64,000 bases of DNA from Ignavibacteria bacterium (GTDB taxonomy: Bacteria; Bacteroidota; Ignavibacteria; Tepidaquicellales; Tepidaquicellaceae). The position numbers and the translations under genes are program-made. The stretch covers positions 124,001-188,000 of the forward strand of contig JADJYU010000012.1 of NCBI GenBank assembly GCA_016719565.1, in the 5' to 3' direction. Each line of letters opens with the position of its first letter. Within the stretch, counting starts at the first letter, position 1. Positions 28,210 to 36,152 of this stretch are shown here, one piece after another. Below the pieces are notes generated by a model, which made no database searches, was not told the DNA's origin, and saw nothing but the letters and a program-made list of their open reading frames with translations.

Positions 28210-28593
28210 ATGAATTTTCCCGCTGCTTTAAAATATTCCAAAGATCATGAGTGGGTTAAGCTTGACGGTGATGTCTGTACTATCGGCGTTACTGATTATG
28301 CGCAGGGCGAACTCGGGGACATTATTTATCTTGATATTACATCGGATGCCGGAAGTGAAGTGAAAGCCGGTGATGTGATCGGATCTATCGAAGCGGTGAA
28401 AACTGTTTCGGAAGTTTTTTCTCCTGTGTCGGGTAAGATCATTGAGTTCAATACAGGTATCAATGATAATCCCTCGCTTGTAAATACAGATCCGTATGAT
28501 GCGGGATGGTTAATTAAAATTCAGCCGTCGAATATGGATGAGATAAATAATCTGCTAGGTTCGGATGATTATAAAGAGCTGATCGGTGCTTAA
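28210..28593 (+). CDS. gcvH: Glycine cleavage system H protein
   Basis: This 127-residue lipoyl carrier of the glycine cleavage complex shuttles the methylamine group from P protein to T protein and is then reoxidised by L protein. The H-protein fold is clear: YSKDHEWVKLDGDVCTIGVT at the start, GELGDIIYLDI, then the lipoylation site IGSIEAVKTVSEVFSP with Lys about residue 64, and NDNPSLVNTDPYDAGWLIKI. Length is standard. No gcvT, gcvP or lpd is nearby, as often happens in this group. It is the first core gene after the accessory region, 63 bp before the yceD-like gene. Confidence 0.97.
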   Translation: MNFPAALKYSKDHEWVKLDGDVCTIGVTDYAQGELGDIIYLDITSDAGSEVKAGDVIGSIEAVKTVSEVFSPVSGKIIEFNTGINDNPSLVNTDPYDAGWLIKIQPSNMDEINNLLGSDDYKELIGA

Positions 28594-28656
28594 GGACCAT
28601 TACTGATTTAATTACTGTTTTAATTTTTTTATTGTTCTTTAAAATTACAGAGACAT

Positions 28657-29154
28657 ATGAAAATAAATATTCACAACTTAAGGGAAACCGAAACTGAATT
28701 TAAATTCAAAGTATCACGTGATGATGTGAATACTGATATTTTAAGATTCATATCTGACATAAAAGTAAACGCAAGGGTTATTAAAACCGGCGGTCAGGTG
28801 GATGTCAGAGTCAACATCAGCGGGGATTATGAATATGAGTGCGACAGATGTCTTGACAGCAGAAAAGGAGAACTCGATAAGAATTTTGAGATAGTTTTCA
28901 AATACGGTCTGAGAAATGCTGAATCGGGATATGATACAGACGATGATATTAAATTCATAGCGCCTAATACACAGGTGGTAAATATTGATCAGGATGTAAG
29001 GGATTTTATATTTTTATCGATGCCTATGAAGAACGCGCCGGAAGAGATAGACGGTATCTGCACGGGCTGTCATAAAAGCGTTGAAGAAATAATTCAGATA
29101 AAAAAAGAAAATGAAATAAATCCTGTCTGGGAAAAATTAATTAAAAATAAATAA
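28657..29154 (+). CDS. DUF177 / YceD-family protein
   Basis: This 165-residue DUF177 (YceD) protein belongs to a family almost always encoded directly before rpmF and linked to 23S rRNA or large-subunit biogenesis. It has the N-terminal strand region, a first cysteine pair in YECDRCLDSR and a second in DGICTGCHKS, near the end, which together could bind zinc. The segment DFIFLSMPMKNAPEEIDG between them is typical. It ends 18 bp before rpmF, so it forms an operon with rpmF and plsX. Frame intact. Confidence 0.9.
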   Translation: MKINIHNLRETETEFKFKVSRDDVNTDILRFISDIKVNARVIKTGGQVDVRVNISGDYEYECDRCLDSRKGELDKNFEIVFKYGLRNAESGYDTDDDIKFIAPNTQVVNIDQDVRDFIFLSMPMKNAPEEIDGICTGCHKSVEEIIQIKKENEINPVWEKLIKNK

Positions 29155-29172
29155 ATAAAAATATAACTTAAC

Positions 29173-29352
29173 ATGCCAAATCCTAAAAGAAGACATTCCA
29201 AAGCAAGAGGACGAAAAAGAAGGACTCATTACAAAGCGACTGCGCCGACATTAATGTCATGTCCGAACTGCAGTGAAATGAAACCATCGCACAGAGTCTG
29301 TCCGTCATGCGGATTTTATGACGGTAAGAGCATATTGCAGCCGAAGAAATAA
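29173..29352 (+). CDS. rpmF: Ribosomal protein L32
   Basis: This 59-residue L32 opens MPNPKRRHSKARGRKRRTHY and has the zinc-binding cysteines in SCPNCSEMKPSH and VCPSCGFYDG. It is a component of the 50S subunit near the peptide exit side. It sits between the yceD-like gene and plsX, the classic bacterial order. The start is fixed by the universally conserved MPNPKRR or MAVPKRR N-terminus. Zinc-type (C+) form, so no zinc-independent paralogue is implied. Confidence 0.96.
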   Translation: MPNPKRRHSKARGRKRRTHYKATAPTLMSCPNCSEMKPSHRVCPSCGFYDGKSILQPKK

Positions 29353-29422
29353 TTTCATTCCCTCCTTTATCTGCGTTTCTAAAATTTCAAATAATTGAAG
29401 TTAACCTTTGTAACAGGATCTG

Positions 29423-30450
29423 ATGAATAAAATAAAAATTGCAGTAGATGCCATGGGAGGAGATTTTGCTCCTCTCAATGATGTATCGGGAGCGATCATT
29501 GCAGCTGAAGAAAACCGGATCAGCTTGAGATCATTCTGGTCGGAAAGGAAAACCTGATTCGCGATGAAATTTTAAAACACAAAGTCACTCTGCAGAATCT
29601 GGAAATTGTTAACGCTGATGAAGTGGTGACAATGAAAGACTCGCCGACAGAGTCGCTTAAGACTAAACCGAATTCATCCATAAGCGTCGGGCTCGATCTT
29701 GTGAAACAAAAGAAAGCTGATGCATTCATAAGCGCCGGTAATACAGGCGCGGTAATGACTGCATCTATTCTTAAGCTCGGCAGAATTAAAGGAGTGGGCA
29801 GACCGACGATTGGTTCGCTGTTCCCGACGGACAAAGGAAAGACAATGGTATTTGATGTCGGCGCTTCTGTAGACTGTAAAGCCGTTCACTTACTGGAGTT
29901 TGCAATAATGGGAAGTATATTTATGAAGAATGTTCATAATATGGATAACCCGAGTATTGGACTGCTCAGTGTCGGTGAAGAAAAATCAAAAGGCGACAAT
30001 CTTACTATTGAGACCTATGAGCTTTTAGAGAAATCAGGATTGAATTTCAAAGGTAATGTGGAAGGAAGGGATGTACTCAGAGGAAAGGTTGATATAATAG
30101 TCTGCGACGGATTTGTGGGGAATGTAATACTGAAGTTTGCAGAAAGCGTGCTGGACGTGATGAAGAGTAAATTCAAAACATATGCAGAGAAAAGTTTCTT
30201 TCATAAAATATGGGTAGGGCTGATGTACGGGACTTTGAAGAATGTAGTATTAAAGGATTTTGATTATCAGGAATACGGGGGAGTTCCTTTGCTTGGTGTG
30301 GACGGAGTTTCAATAATCGGTCACGGAAAATCTTCGCCTATTGCTATTAAGAATATGATATACAAAGCAGAGGAGATGGTAAGGAAGGAAGTTAATGAAA
30401 AGATCAGGATCGAGTTGAGTAATAAAGTAAAAGATAGCGCCGTCGGATAA
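29423..30450 (+). CDS. plsX: Phosphate acyltransferase PlsX (one frameshift)
   Basis: PlsX makes acyl-phosphate from acyl-ACP, the first step of phospholipid synthesis with PlsY. It begins MNKIKIAVDAMGGDFAPLND at 29423. The frame breaks near 29514, where AACCGG should read AACCCGG (giving EENPDQLEIILVG), and then continues intact with SISVGLDLVKQKKADAFISA, GNTGAVMTAS, VFDVGASVDCK and GGVPLLGVDGVSIIGHG to 30450. The corrected protein is about 342 residues, the normal length. It follows rpmF by 70 bp. Because plsX is essential, this indel is strong evidence for a sequencing error. No fabH follows, unlike in many genomes. Confidence 0.93.
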
Positions 30451-30456
30451 TTGAAA

Positions 30457-30531
30457 TTACCTCAAAGTCTCGAAGGCTCTAAGGCTCTATGTTAAAATTT
30501 TTTTCTTTGAGCCTTTGAGTCTTTGAGGTAA
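30457..30531. repeat. Palindromic CTCAAAG/CTTTGAG element after plsX
   Basis: The left arm begins TTACCTCAAAG (30457) and the right arm ends CTTTGAGGTAA (30531). The arms are imperfect, and the core CTTTGAGCCTTTGAG also occurs in the element at 1100-1252. It starts 6 bp after the plsX stop and could terminate transcription, though no T tract follows. Confidence 0.6.
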
Positions 30532-30569
30532 GCAGATACAAAGGACTTTATTTTTACGGCGTATAAAAT

Positions 30570-30577
30570 TATATTTG
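30570..30577 (+). promoter_or_regulatory. Possible Bacteroidota-type -7 box
   Basis: TATATTTG fits the TAnnTTTG -7 consensus of Bacteroidota promoters, 42 bp before the start of the small gene upstream of rpmB. A clear -33 TTTG is not visible, so this is tentative. Confidence 0.35.
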
Positions 30578-30619
30578 TAACTTAAATTTTCAACTAAACC
30601 ATATACAATTTAATATCTA

Positions 30620-30826
30620 ATGGCTAAACAACAATCATTTGCCGATAAAGCAAATAAGCTTGGAAAGAAAAACGAGCTGATCGTGAAATGTCCTGATACC
30701 GGCGCTGATACAAAGATCATCAATGTCAGAATAGTGGATACTATTAAATCGGATAAAGGCACGTTCAAATTTCTTGACAGAAACATGAAAGTTTACGAAT
30801 CCACTTACAAACAATATAAACCGTAG
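30620..30826 (+). CDS. Small basic protein upstream of rpmB (68 aa)
   Basis: This 68-residue basic protein reads MAKQQSFADKANKLGKKNEL, VKCPDTGADTKIINVRIVDT, SDKGTFKFLDRNMKVYESTY. The single VKCPDTGA cysteine and the short strand pattern suggest a small beta-rich protein. It lies 15 bp before rpmB in the same direction, so it is probably co-transcribed with L28 and may have a ribosome-related role. I do not recognise a named family. The frame is intact, with an ATG start in good context after an A-rich leader. Confidence 0.75.
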   Translation: MAKQQSFADKANKLGKKNELIVKCPDTGADTKIINVRIVDTIKSDKGTFKFLDRNMKVYESTYKQYKP

Positions 30827-30841
30827 TTAAAGAATAATCAC

Positions 30842-31054
30842 ATGTCAAAAATCTGTAAAGTAACCGGAAAGAAACCTTTAGTCGGAAATAATGTATCTCA
30901 CGCTAATAATAAAACCAAGAGAAGACAATATCCGAATCTTCAGAAAAAAAGAGTTTGGCTTGAAGAAGAAAAGAGATTTGTTACATTAAAGATCTCCGCA
31001 AAGGGAATAAAGACTCTGAGCAAAAAAGGCGCGCAAGCAGTTCTGAATGCCTGA
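30842..31054 (+). CDS. rpmB: Ribosomal protein L28
   Basis: This 70-residue L28 of the 50S subunit has the invariant features MSKICKVTGKKPLVGNNVSH, NNKTKRRQYPNLQKKRVW, FVTLKISAKGIKTLSKKG. The first cysteine of the zinc form is present (ICKVTG), but the downstream CxxC is absent, giving the C-minus type. It overlaps the following glycosyltransferase gene by 8 bp. Length and start are standard. Confidence 0.95.
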   Translation: MSKICKVTGKKPLVGNNVSHANNKTKRRQYPNLQKKRVWLEEEKRFVTLKISAKGIKTLSKKGAQAVLNA

Positions 31055-31796
31055 TAAAAGTTTATCCGGAAAAAAGATAAGCATAATAATACCCGCTCTT
31101 AATGAAGAGAAATTAATAAGAAGAACATTAGCTCAGTTCACGGATAGTTTGAAAAAACATCATGAACTGGAAATCATTGTCAGTGACGGAGGAAGCACGG
31201 ATAGTACTCTTGAAATTGCATATGAATTAGCTGACAGGGTTGTTTTAAAGAGTAAAAATATTCCGCAGAACATCTCCCGTGGAAGGAATGCAGGCGCAAA
31301 AATTTCTTCGGGAGATGTTCTCGTTTTTTTAAATGCTGATACATATGTATATGATCTTGAGGCGATGCTGAATATCATTAGCGAAGAGTTTAAAGATGAA
31401 AATGTAAATGCGCTTGCCTGCGTGATAAAAGTTTTTCCTGAAGAGGAAATTTTATCGGACAGAATGTTTCATACGTTCTATAACAGTTATGTAAAATTTC
31501 TCAATAAGTTTCTGATGGGAATGGGAAGAGGCGAATGTCATATAGTCTCCGCAAAGAAATTCCGGGAGATAAACGGATACGATGAGGAAATGATAGCGGG
31601 TGAGGATTTCGATCTATATAAAAGATTGAGAAAGACTGGAAAGATCAGGTTTATAGAGGAAATAGTTATATATGAATCGCCCAGGCGATACAGAAAATTC
31701 GGTTATACAAAAGTATTCTGGAACTGGACAGTAAATTCAATTTCAGTTTTTTTATTGGGAAAAAGTGTTTCCAAAAGCTGGGATCCTGTCAGATGA
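31047..31796 (+). CDS. Family 2 glycosyltransferase
   Basis: This 249-residue GT-A fold family 2 glycosyltransferase has the nucleotide-binding N-terminus ISIIIPALNEEKLIRRTLAQ, IIVSDGGSTDSTLEIAYELA and GRNAGAKISSGDVLVFLNAD with the D-x-D-like LNADTY. The acceptor region carries GECHIVSAKKFREINGYDEE and AGEDFDLYKRLRKTG, the usual ED motif with the catalytic base. There is only a weak hydrophobic stretch near the C-terminus (SVFLLGKSV), so it is likely cytoplasmic or peripheral. It starts inside rpmB (8-bp overlap), an odd coupling of a ribosomal gene to a sugar transferase. The sugar and acceptor cannot be read from sequence. Confidence 0.9.
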   Translation: MPDKSLSGKKISIIIPALNEEKLIRRTLAQFTDSLKKHHELEIIVSDGGSTDSTLEIAYELADRVVLKSKNIPQNISRGRNAGAKISSGDVLVFLNADTYVYDLEAMLNIISEEFKDENVNALACVIKVFPEEEILSDRMFHTFYNSYVKFLNKFLMGMGRGECHIVSAKKFREINGYDEEMIAGEDFDLYKRLRKTGKIRFIEEIVIYESPRRYRKFGYTKVFWNWTVNSISVFLLGKSVSKSWDPVR

Positions 31797-31874
31797 AAAT
31801 TATGAATTATGAATTATGAATTATGAATTAAGTTATGATAAAAGTAATAATCAGATTCAGGAATACAAAGCCGG

Positions 31875-32993
31875 ATGAAAAAAGATTTTTTTAAAGTTCT
31901 TTCAAATAGCGCAGAAGACGGAGTCAAAGCTAGACTCGGTGAAATTAATACAGACAGTTCGCAGATAGAAACGCCTGTATTCATGCCCGTCGGTACGCTG
32001 GGAAATGTTAAGGCATTAGAGCAAAGAGAATTATTAGAGTTTGATTCAAGAATAATCCTTGCCAATACCTATCATTTATTCCTGCGGCCCGGAATGGAAG
32101 TAATGGAAAACGCAGGTGGTCTTCATAAGTTCATGAACTGGGACAGAAGTCTTCTTACTGACAGCGGGGGTTTTCAGGTATTCAGTCTTGCAAAGCTGAG
32201 AAAAATATCCGAAGAAGGAGTTGAGTTCTCATCTCATCTGAATGGAGACAAATGTTTTTTCACGCCGGAGAAAGTTATTGATATTCAGAGATCGATCGGA
32301 TCAGATATTATGATGCCGCTTGACGAATGTCTTCCTTATCCGTGTGAACATGCAAGAGTAAAGAAATCCATCGGACTTACTTACAGATGGGAGAAGCGAT
32401 GTTTTGAGCATATGAGAAATACGGAAAGTAAATACGGCAGGAAGCAGTTTTTATTTTCCATTAATCAGGGAAGCGCATTCAAGGATCTTAGAAAGGAAAG
32501 CATAGAAATGCTTTCTGAAATTGATTTTGACGGAAATGCGATCGGAGGACTTGCAGTAGGTGAAGAGAATGAGATCATGTATGATATTACTGATCACTGC
32601 ACGGATCATATGAGTAAAGATAAGCCCAGATATTTAATGGGAGTAGGCACGCCAATTGATCTGCTTGAAAGCGTGCAGAGAGGAGTGGATATGTTTGACT
32701 GCGTTATGCCGACAAGAAATGCAAGACACGGCAGACTGTTTACGACATATGGTGAGATAAATCTGAAAAGTTCTTTACATAAGTTCAATAACGATTCGCC
32801 TGATCCGGAATACAGATCTTATACATCTGAAAATTATTCACTGGCGTATCTGAGACATTTATTCATCTCAAATGAGATACTCGGATTCCAGCTTGCGACA
32901 ATTCATAATATTGGATTTTATCTGAATCTTATGAAAAACATCAGGCAGGCAATTAGCGGGAACAGATTTTTAAGTTTTAAAAGGAATTTTTAG
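31875..32993 (+). CDS. tgt: tRNA-guanine transglycosylase lacking usual zinc cysteines
   Basis: This 372-residue TGT exchanges guanine-34 for preQ1 in tRNAs with GUN anticodons. Core motifs are intact: TPVFMPVGTLGNVKALEQRE, ILANTYHLFLRPG, LLTDSGGFQVFSL with the catalytic Asp, GGLAVGEENEIMYDI and FDCVMPTRNARHGRLFTTYG with the nucleophilic Asp. The C-terminal zinc site is unusual. Where most enzymes have DPECDCYTCxNYSRAYLRHL, this one reads DPEYRSYTSENYSLAYLRHL, so the three cysteines are Tyr, Ser and Ser, while the following His (TIHN) remains. The frame is clean here. Either this lineage uses a zinc-free TGT or the site is stabilised differently. It precedes yajC, as in many bacteria. Confidence 0.93.
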   Translation: MKKDFFKVLSNSAEDGVKARLGEINTDSSQIETPVFMPVGTLGNVKALEQRELLEFDSRIILANTYHLFLRPGMEVMENAGGLHKFMNWDRSLLTDSGGFQVFSLAKLRKISEEGVEFSSHLNGDKCFFTPEKVIDIQRSIGSDIMMPLDECLPYPCEHARVKKSIGLTYRWEKRCFEHMRNTESKYGRKQFLFSINQGSAFKDLRKESIEMLSEIDFDGNAIGGLAVGEENEIMYDITDHCTDHMSKDKPRYLMGVGTPIDLLESVQRGVDMFDCVMPTRNARHGRLFTTYGEINLKSSLHKFNNDSPDPEYRSYTSENYSLAYLRHLFISNEILGFQLATIHNIGFYLNLMKNIRQAISGNRFLSFKRNF

Positions 32994-33057
32994 AGAAGTA
33001 TTTAAGTAACATTAAAAAAGATATTAATTAAGTAAAATTAAATTAACAAAATAAAAA

Positions 33058-33402
33058 ATGGAATTATCAAATTTAATATTTTTACAGCAGGCGCCGGGCG
33101 GGATAGAATCAATTTTAAGTTCAATTGTACCGTTTCTTCTTATCATATTTATTTTCTATTTTCTGATATTAAGACCTCAGCAGAAAAGACAGAAGGAAAG
33201 AGCAAAGCTGCTTGAGTCAATTAAGAAAGGTGATAAAATAATTACAGCCGGCGGAATTCACGGTTTGGTCGAAGGACTTGATGAAAGTTCAATACTCGTA
33301 AAGATCTCAGATAACGTGAAAGTGAAAATGGAAAGATCAGCTGTTACAACAATAATAGGAGTAACGGATGTTGAACCTGAAAAAAAATCTTTATTAGGTT
33401 AA
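33058..33402 (+). CDS. yajC: Preprotein translocase subunit YajC
   Basis: This 114-residue YajC is the accessory membrane subunit that joins SecDF to SecYEG. One N-terminal transmembrane helix (about residues 18-40, SIVPFLLIIFIFYFLI) is followed by the signature LRPQQKRQKERAKLLESIKK and GDKIITAGGIHGLVEGLDES. The C-terminal beta domain ends VEPEKKSLLG. The gene order tgt-yajC is widely conserved. Length is standard. The next gene starts 6 bp after its stop, so ribBA is probably co-transcribed. Confidence 0.95.
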   Translation: MELSNLIFLQQAPGGIESILSSIVPFLLIIFIFYFLILRPQQKRQKERAKLLESIKKGDKIITAGGIHGLVEGLDESSILVKISDNVKVKMERSAVTTIIGVTDVEPEKKSLLG

Positions 33403-33408
33403 TCATAT

Positions 33409-34683
33409 TTGAAGAAGGAAAAGAAATACAGTTTAAGCACCATTGATTCCGCTTTATCTGATTTCAGAAAAGGCAGGATCATTATAGTGGTGGATGATGA
33501 GGACAGGGAAAATGAAGGCGATATGATCTTCTCAGCGGAGAAGACTACTCCCGAACTTATAAATTTTCTGGCGAAGCATGCAAGGGGACTGATCTGCGTG
33601 CCGATGGAAGATGAGAGACTGAAGGAGCTTGATCTGAATCTGATGACTTTCATTAATACTTCGCTTCATGAGACGGCGTTTACAGTCAGTATAGATTATT
33701 TGCATGGAACGACTACGGGCATTTCCGCATCGGACAGGTGTAAGACTATATTATCTCTTATTGACAGTAAGACAAAGCCGTCTGATCTTGGAAGACCGGG
33801 ACATATATTTCCATTAAGATCAGCGCCGGGCGGAGTGCTGCGCAGAGCGGGACATACTGAAGCGACTGTAGATCTTGCAAGATTGTCAGGACATTATCCC
33901 GCAGGAGTTTTATGTGAGGTAATGAAAGAGAACGGTGAAATGGCAAGACTTCCCGATTTGTTTGTTATAGCCGAGAAATTCGGAATTAAAATTATTTCCA
34001 TAAAAGATCTGATAGAGTACAGACTGCAGAGGGAAATTCTTGTAAGTCAGCTTGTAGAGACAAATCTTCCGAGTGAATTCGGAGAGTTTAAGATCATTTT
34101 ATATGCAAGTAAGGTTGACAACAAAGAGCATATAGCAATTATAAAAGGTAAGATAAATCCAAAGATGCCGGTGCTGGTTAGAGTTCACTCAGAATGTCTG
34201 ACAGGTGATGTATTCGGTTCGCTGAGATGCGACTGCGGAGATCAGCTTCATCAGTCATTAAGAATGATCGAAGAGAACGGTTCAGGAGTTGTGCTTTATA
34301 TGCGTCAGGAGGGCAGGGGAATCGGACTTCACAATAAGCTGAAGGCATACAACATTCAGGAAAAAGGTAAGGATACGGTCGAAGCGAATCTTGCGCTTGG
34401 TTTCCTTCCGGATCTTAGAAATTACGGAATTGGGGCGCAGATACTGAGAGATCTCGGAGTAAGAAAAATGAGACTGATGACAAACAATCCAAAGAAGATA
34501 GTCGGATTGAATGCATACGGACTGGAAATAACTGAAAGGGTACCGATTGAAATTGAAGCAAACAATACAAACAGATATTATCTTGAAACAAAAAAAAACA
34601 AACTGGGACATTTACTGCTGATAAACTCAAAAGATCTGCATAAAAATAACACTAAAAAAACTAAAAGTAAAAAACTAAACTAA
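33409..34683 (+). CDS. ribBA: Bifunctional DHBP synthase / GTP cyclohydrolase II
   Basis: This 424-residue riboflavin enzyme has two domains. Residues 1-205 are 3,4-dihydroxy-2-butanone-4-phosphate synthase, with the acidic DDEDRENEGDM loop, RPGHIFPLRSAPGGVLRRAG and HTEATVDLARLSG. Residues 210-405 are GTP cyclohydrolase II, with the zinc site in SECLTGDVFGSLRCDCGDQL (C-x10-C-x-C), YMRQEGRGIGLHNKLKAYNI and TNNPKKIVGLNAYGLEI. Together they feed both branches of riboflavin synthesis. The best start is TTG at 33409, 6 bp after yajC, giving KKEKKYSLSTIDSALSDFRK. A lysine-rich tail (KNNTKKTKSKKLN) is extra to the family. No FMN riboswitch is seen upstream. Confidence 0.95.
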   Translation: MKKEKKYSLSTIDSALSDFRKGRIIIVVDDEDRENEGDMIFSAEKTTPELINFLAKHARGLICVPMEDERLKELDLNLMTFINTSLHETAFTVSIDYLHGTTTGISASDRCKTILSLIDSKTKPSDLGRPGHIFPLRSAPGGVLRRAGHTEATVDLARLSGHYPAGVLCEVMKENGEMARLPDLFVIAEKFGIKIISIKDLIEYRLQREILVSQLVETNLPSEFGEFKIILYASKVDNKEHIAIIKGKINPKMPVLVRVHSECLTGDVFGSLRCDCGDQLHQSLRMIEENGSGVVLYMRQEGRGIGLHNKLKAYNIQEKGKDTVEANLALGFLPDLRNYGIGAQILRDLGVRKMRLMTNNPKKIVGLNAYGLEITERVPIEIEANNTNRYYLETKKNKLGHLLLINSKDLHKNNTKKTKSKKLN

Positions 34684-34690
34684 GAAAAAA

Positions 34691-35167
34691 ATGGATATCG
34701 TATATCTCACAAGGTCAAGATTAGTAGAAATTGAAAATGAGTTAATGGAACTGAAGACCAGCGGAAGGAAACTTATGGCTGAAAAGATCGCAGAAGCCCG
34801 TTCACACGGTGACCTGAGCGAGAACGCAGAGTATGATGCAGCTAAGGAAGCGCAGAGTCATCTTGAATTTAAAATAGGCAAGCTCGAGACAATGCTTTCG
34901 AGAGTAAAAATTATTTCACCTGATGATATGCCGAATGATGAAGTATATATATTGTCTGTAGTAAAAGTTCTTGACACTAAACTGAAAGAAGAATTTACAT
35001 ACACTCTTGTATCACCCGAGGAAGCTGACTTTGAGCTTGATAAAATTTCAGTAACATCTCCAATTGGCAATGCGCTGCTCGGTAAGAAAAAAAATGAAAC
35101 AGTTGAAATAAGCGTTCCGAACGGAATAACTAAATACAAAATATTAGATATATCTAAATTAGACTAA
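34691..35167 (+). CDS. greA: Transcription elongation factor GreA
   Basis: This 158-residue GreA rescues backtracked RNA polymerase by stimulating transcript cleavage through the secondary channel. The N-terminal coiled coil carries the tip motif in EARSHGDLSENAEYDAAKEA, where the two acidic residues that hold the catalytic metal are present (D and E of GDLSENAEYD). The C-terminal FKBP-like domain ends SPIGNALLGKKKNETVEISV and PNGITKYKILDI. It starts 7 bp after ribBA and ends 2 bp before the MlaD-like gene. Full length and intact. Confidence 0.95.
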   Translation: MDIVYLTRSRLVEIENELMELKTSGRKLMAEKIAEARSHGDLSENAEYDAAKEAQSHLEFKIGKLETMLSRVKIISPDDMPNDEVYILSVVKVLDTKLKEEFTYTLVSPEEADFELDKISVTSPIGNALLGKKKNETVEISVPNGITKYKILDISKLD

Positions 35168-35169
35168 TA

Positions 35170-36081
35170 ATGCAGAAAAGTAAATCATCAGAGTTTAAAG
35201 TAGGTTTGTTTGTATTTGCAGCGGCTTTTATAGTTATTCTTTCAATATTCTGGGCAAAAGGATTTTCAGTCGGACTGGCTATGCAGGAGTATGTGGTTTA
35301 TTTTCCCAAAGTCAGCGGACTGAATGAAGGTGATCAGGTAAGTCTGAACGGTGTGAGAAAAGGTAAAATAGATAAGATAGAACTTCAGGGAGATTCGGTG
35401 AAAATATCATTCAGTATAGATAAGGAAATAAATATAAAGAAAGATTACTATATTTATGTAGCGGCGACAGAGCTTACAGGCGGTAAAGTATTATACATTG
35501 AACCCGGAAAAAGTACAACTGTTGTTCCGCCAGGCACACCGTTACTCGGTACTCCCGGAGCTGATTTTTCCACGCTTATGAATTCATTCGGCGATCTGAC
35601 TACCGATGTGAAATTACTGATCGGGGAGTTTAAAAAGTCAACTGAAAATCTTAATGTAGTAATTGCAAATGTAAATGATATTGTCGGCGATGAGGGTTTG
35701 AAGAATTCTATCAAGGCGACTGTAAATAACCTGTCTGTTACATCTCAGAATCTGAATCAGCTTGTCAATGAAAGCAGAAGCGGGATAAACGGACTTACTA
35801 CACAGGCGGGAAATACACTGGAGTCAATAGATCTTTCAGTGGGGGACAACGGAAAAGAATTAAAAAATACTTTACTGGAGATTCAGACGCTGACAAGTAC
35901 AATCGATACGCTTGCCGTTAATCTGAATATGGTAGTAAATGATATTAATAATAAAGAGAAAGGTATTGGTAAGTTTCTTACTGACGATGAATTTTTCAAC
36001 AATATCAATACTACTCTGTCTGAAATTGAGAAGCTATCAAAGAATATAAGAAAGAACGGCGTTAAGCTGAATATATTCTAG
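35170..36081 (+). CDS. MlaD-family (MCE domain) protein
   Basis: This 303-residue protein has one N-terminal membrane helix (FKVGLFVFAAAFIVILSIFW) and an MCE domain (VVYFPKVSGLNEGDQVSLNG, VRKGKIDKIELQGDSVKISF, ELTGGKVLYIEPG). A long helical C-terminus follows, with heptad-like NLNVVIANVNDIV and TTQAGNTLESIDLSV segments. Such proteins form hexameric rings in the periplasm that carry lipids between inner and outer membranes. The usual partner genes (mlaE permease and mlaF ATPase) are not in the window. It starts 2 bp after greA, so it is likely read through from the ribBA-greA unit. A strong terminator follows 19 bp later. Confidence 0.92.
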   Translation: MQKSKSSEFKVGLFVFAAAFIVILSIFWAKGFSVGLAMQEYVVYFPKVSGLNEGDQVSLNGVRKGKIDKIELQGDSVKISFSIDKEINIKKDYYIYVAATELTGGKVLYIEPGKSTTVVPPGTPLLGTPGADFSTLMNSFGDLTTDVKLLIGEFKKSTENLNVVIANVNDIVGDEGLKNSIKATVNNLSVTSQNLNQLVNESRSGINGLTTQAGNTLESIDLSVGDNGKELKNTLLEIQTLTSTIDTLAVNLNMVVNDINNKEKGIGKFLTDDEFFNNINTTLSEIEKLSKNIRKNGVKLNIF

Positions 36082-36100
36082 ACTTAGAATTTAAAATAAA

Positions 36101-36137
36101 AAAAAGCCGGATAATAAAATTATTTTCCGGCTTTTTT
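36101..36137. terminator. Bidirectional terminator
   Basis: A perfect stem, AAAAAGCCGGA (36101-36111) with TCCGGCTTTTT (36126-36136), has A and T runs on both sides. It lies between the convergent MlaD-like (+) and PorV-like (-) genes and can serve both. Confidence 0.92.
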
Positions 36138-36152
36138 TATGTATATGAAATA

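Noticed and set aside
33403..33408. FMN riboswitch before ribBA
   Set aside because: Only 6 bp separate yajC and ribBA, so there is no room for an aptamer.
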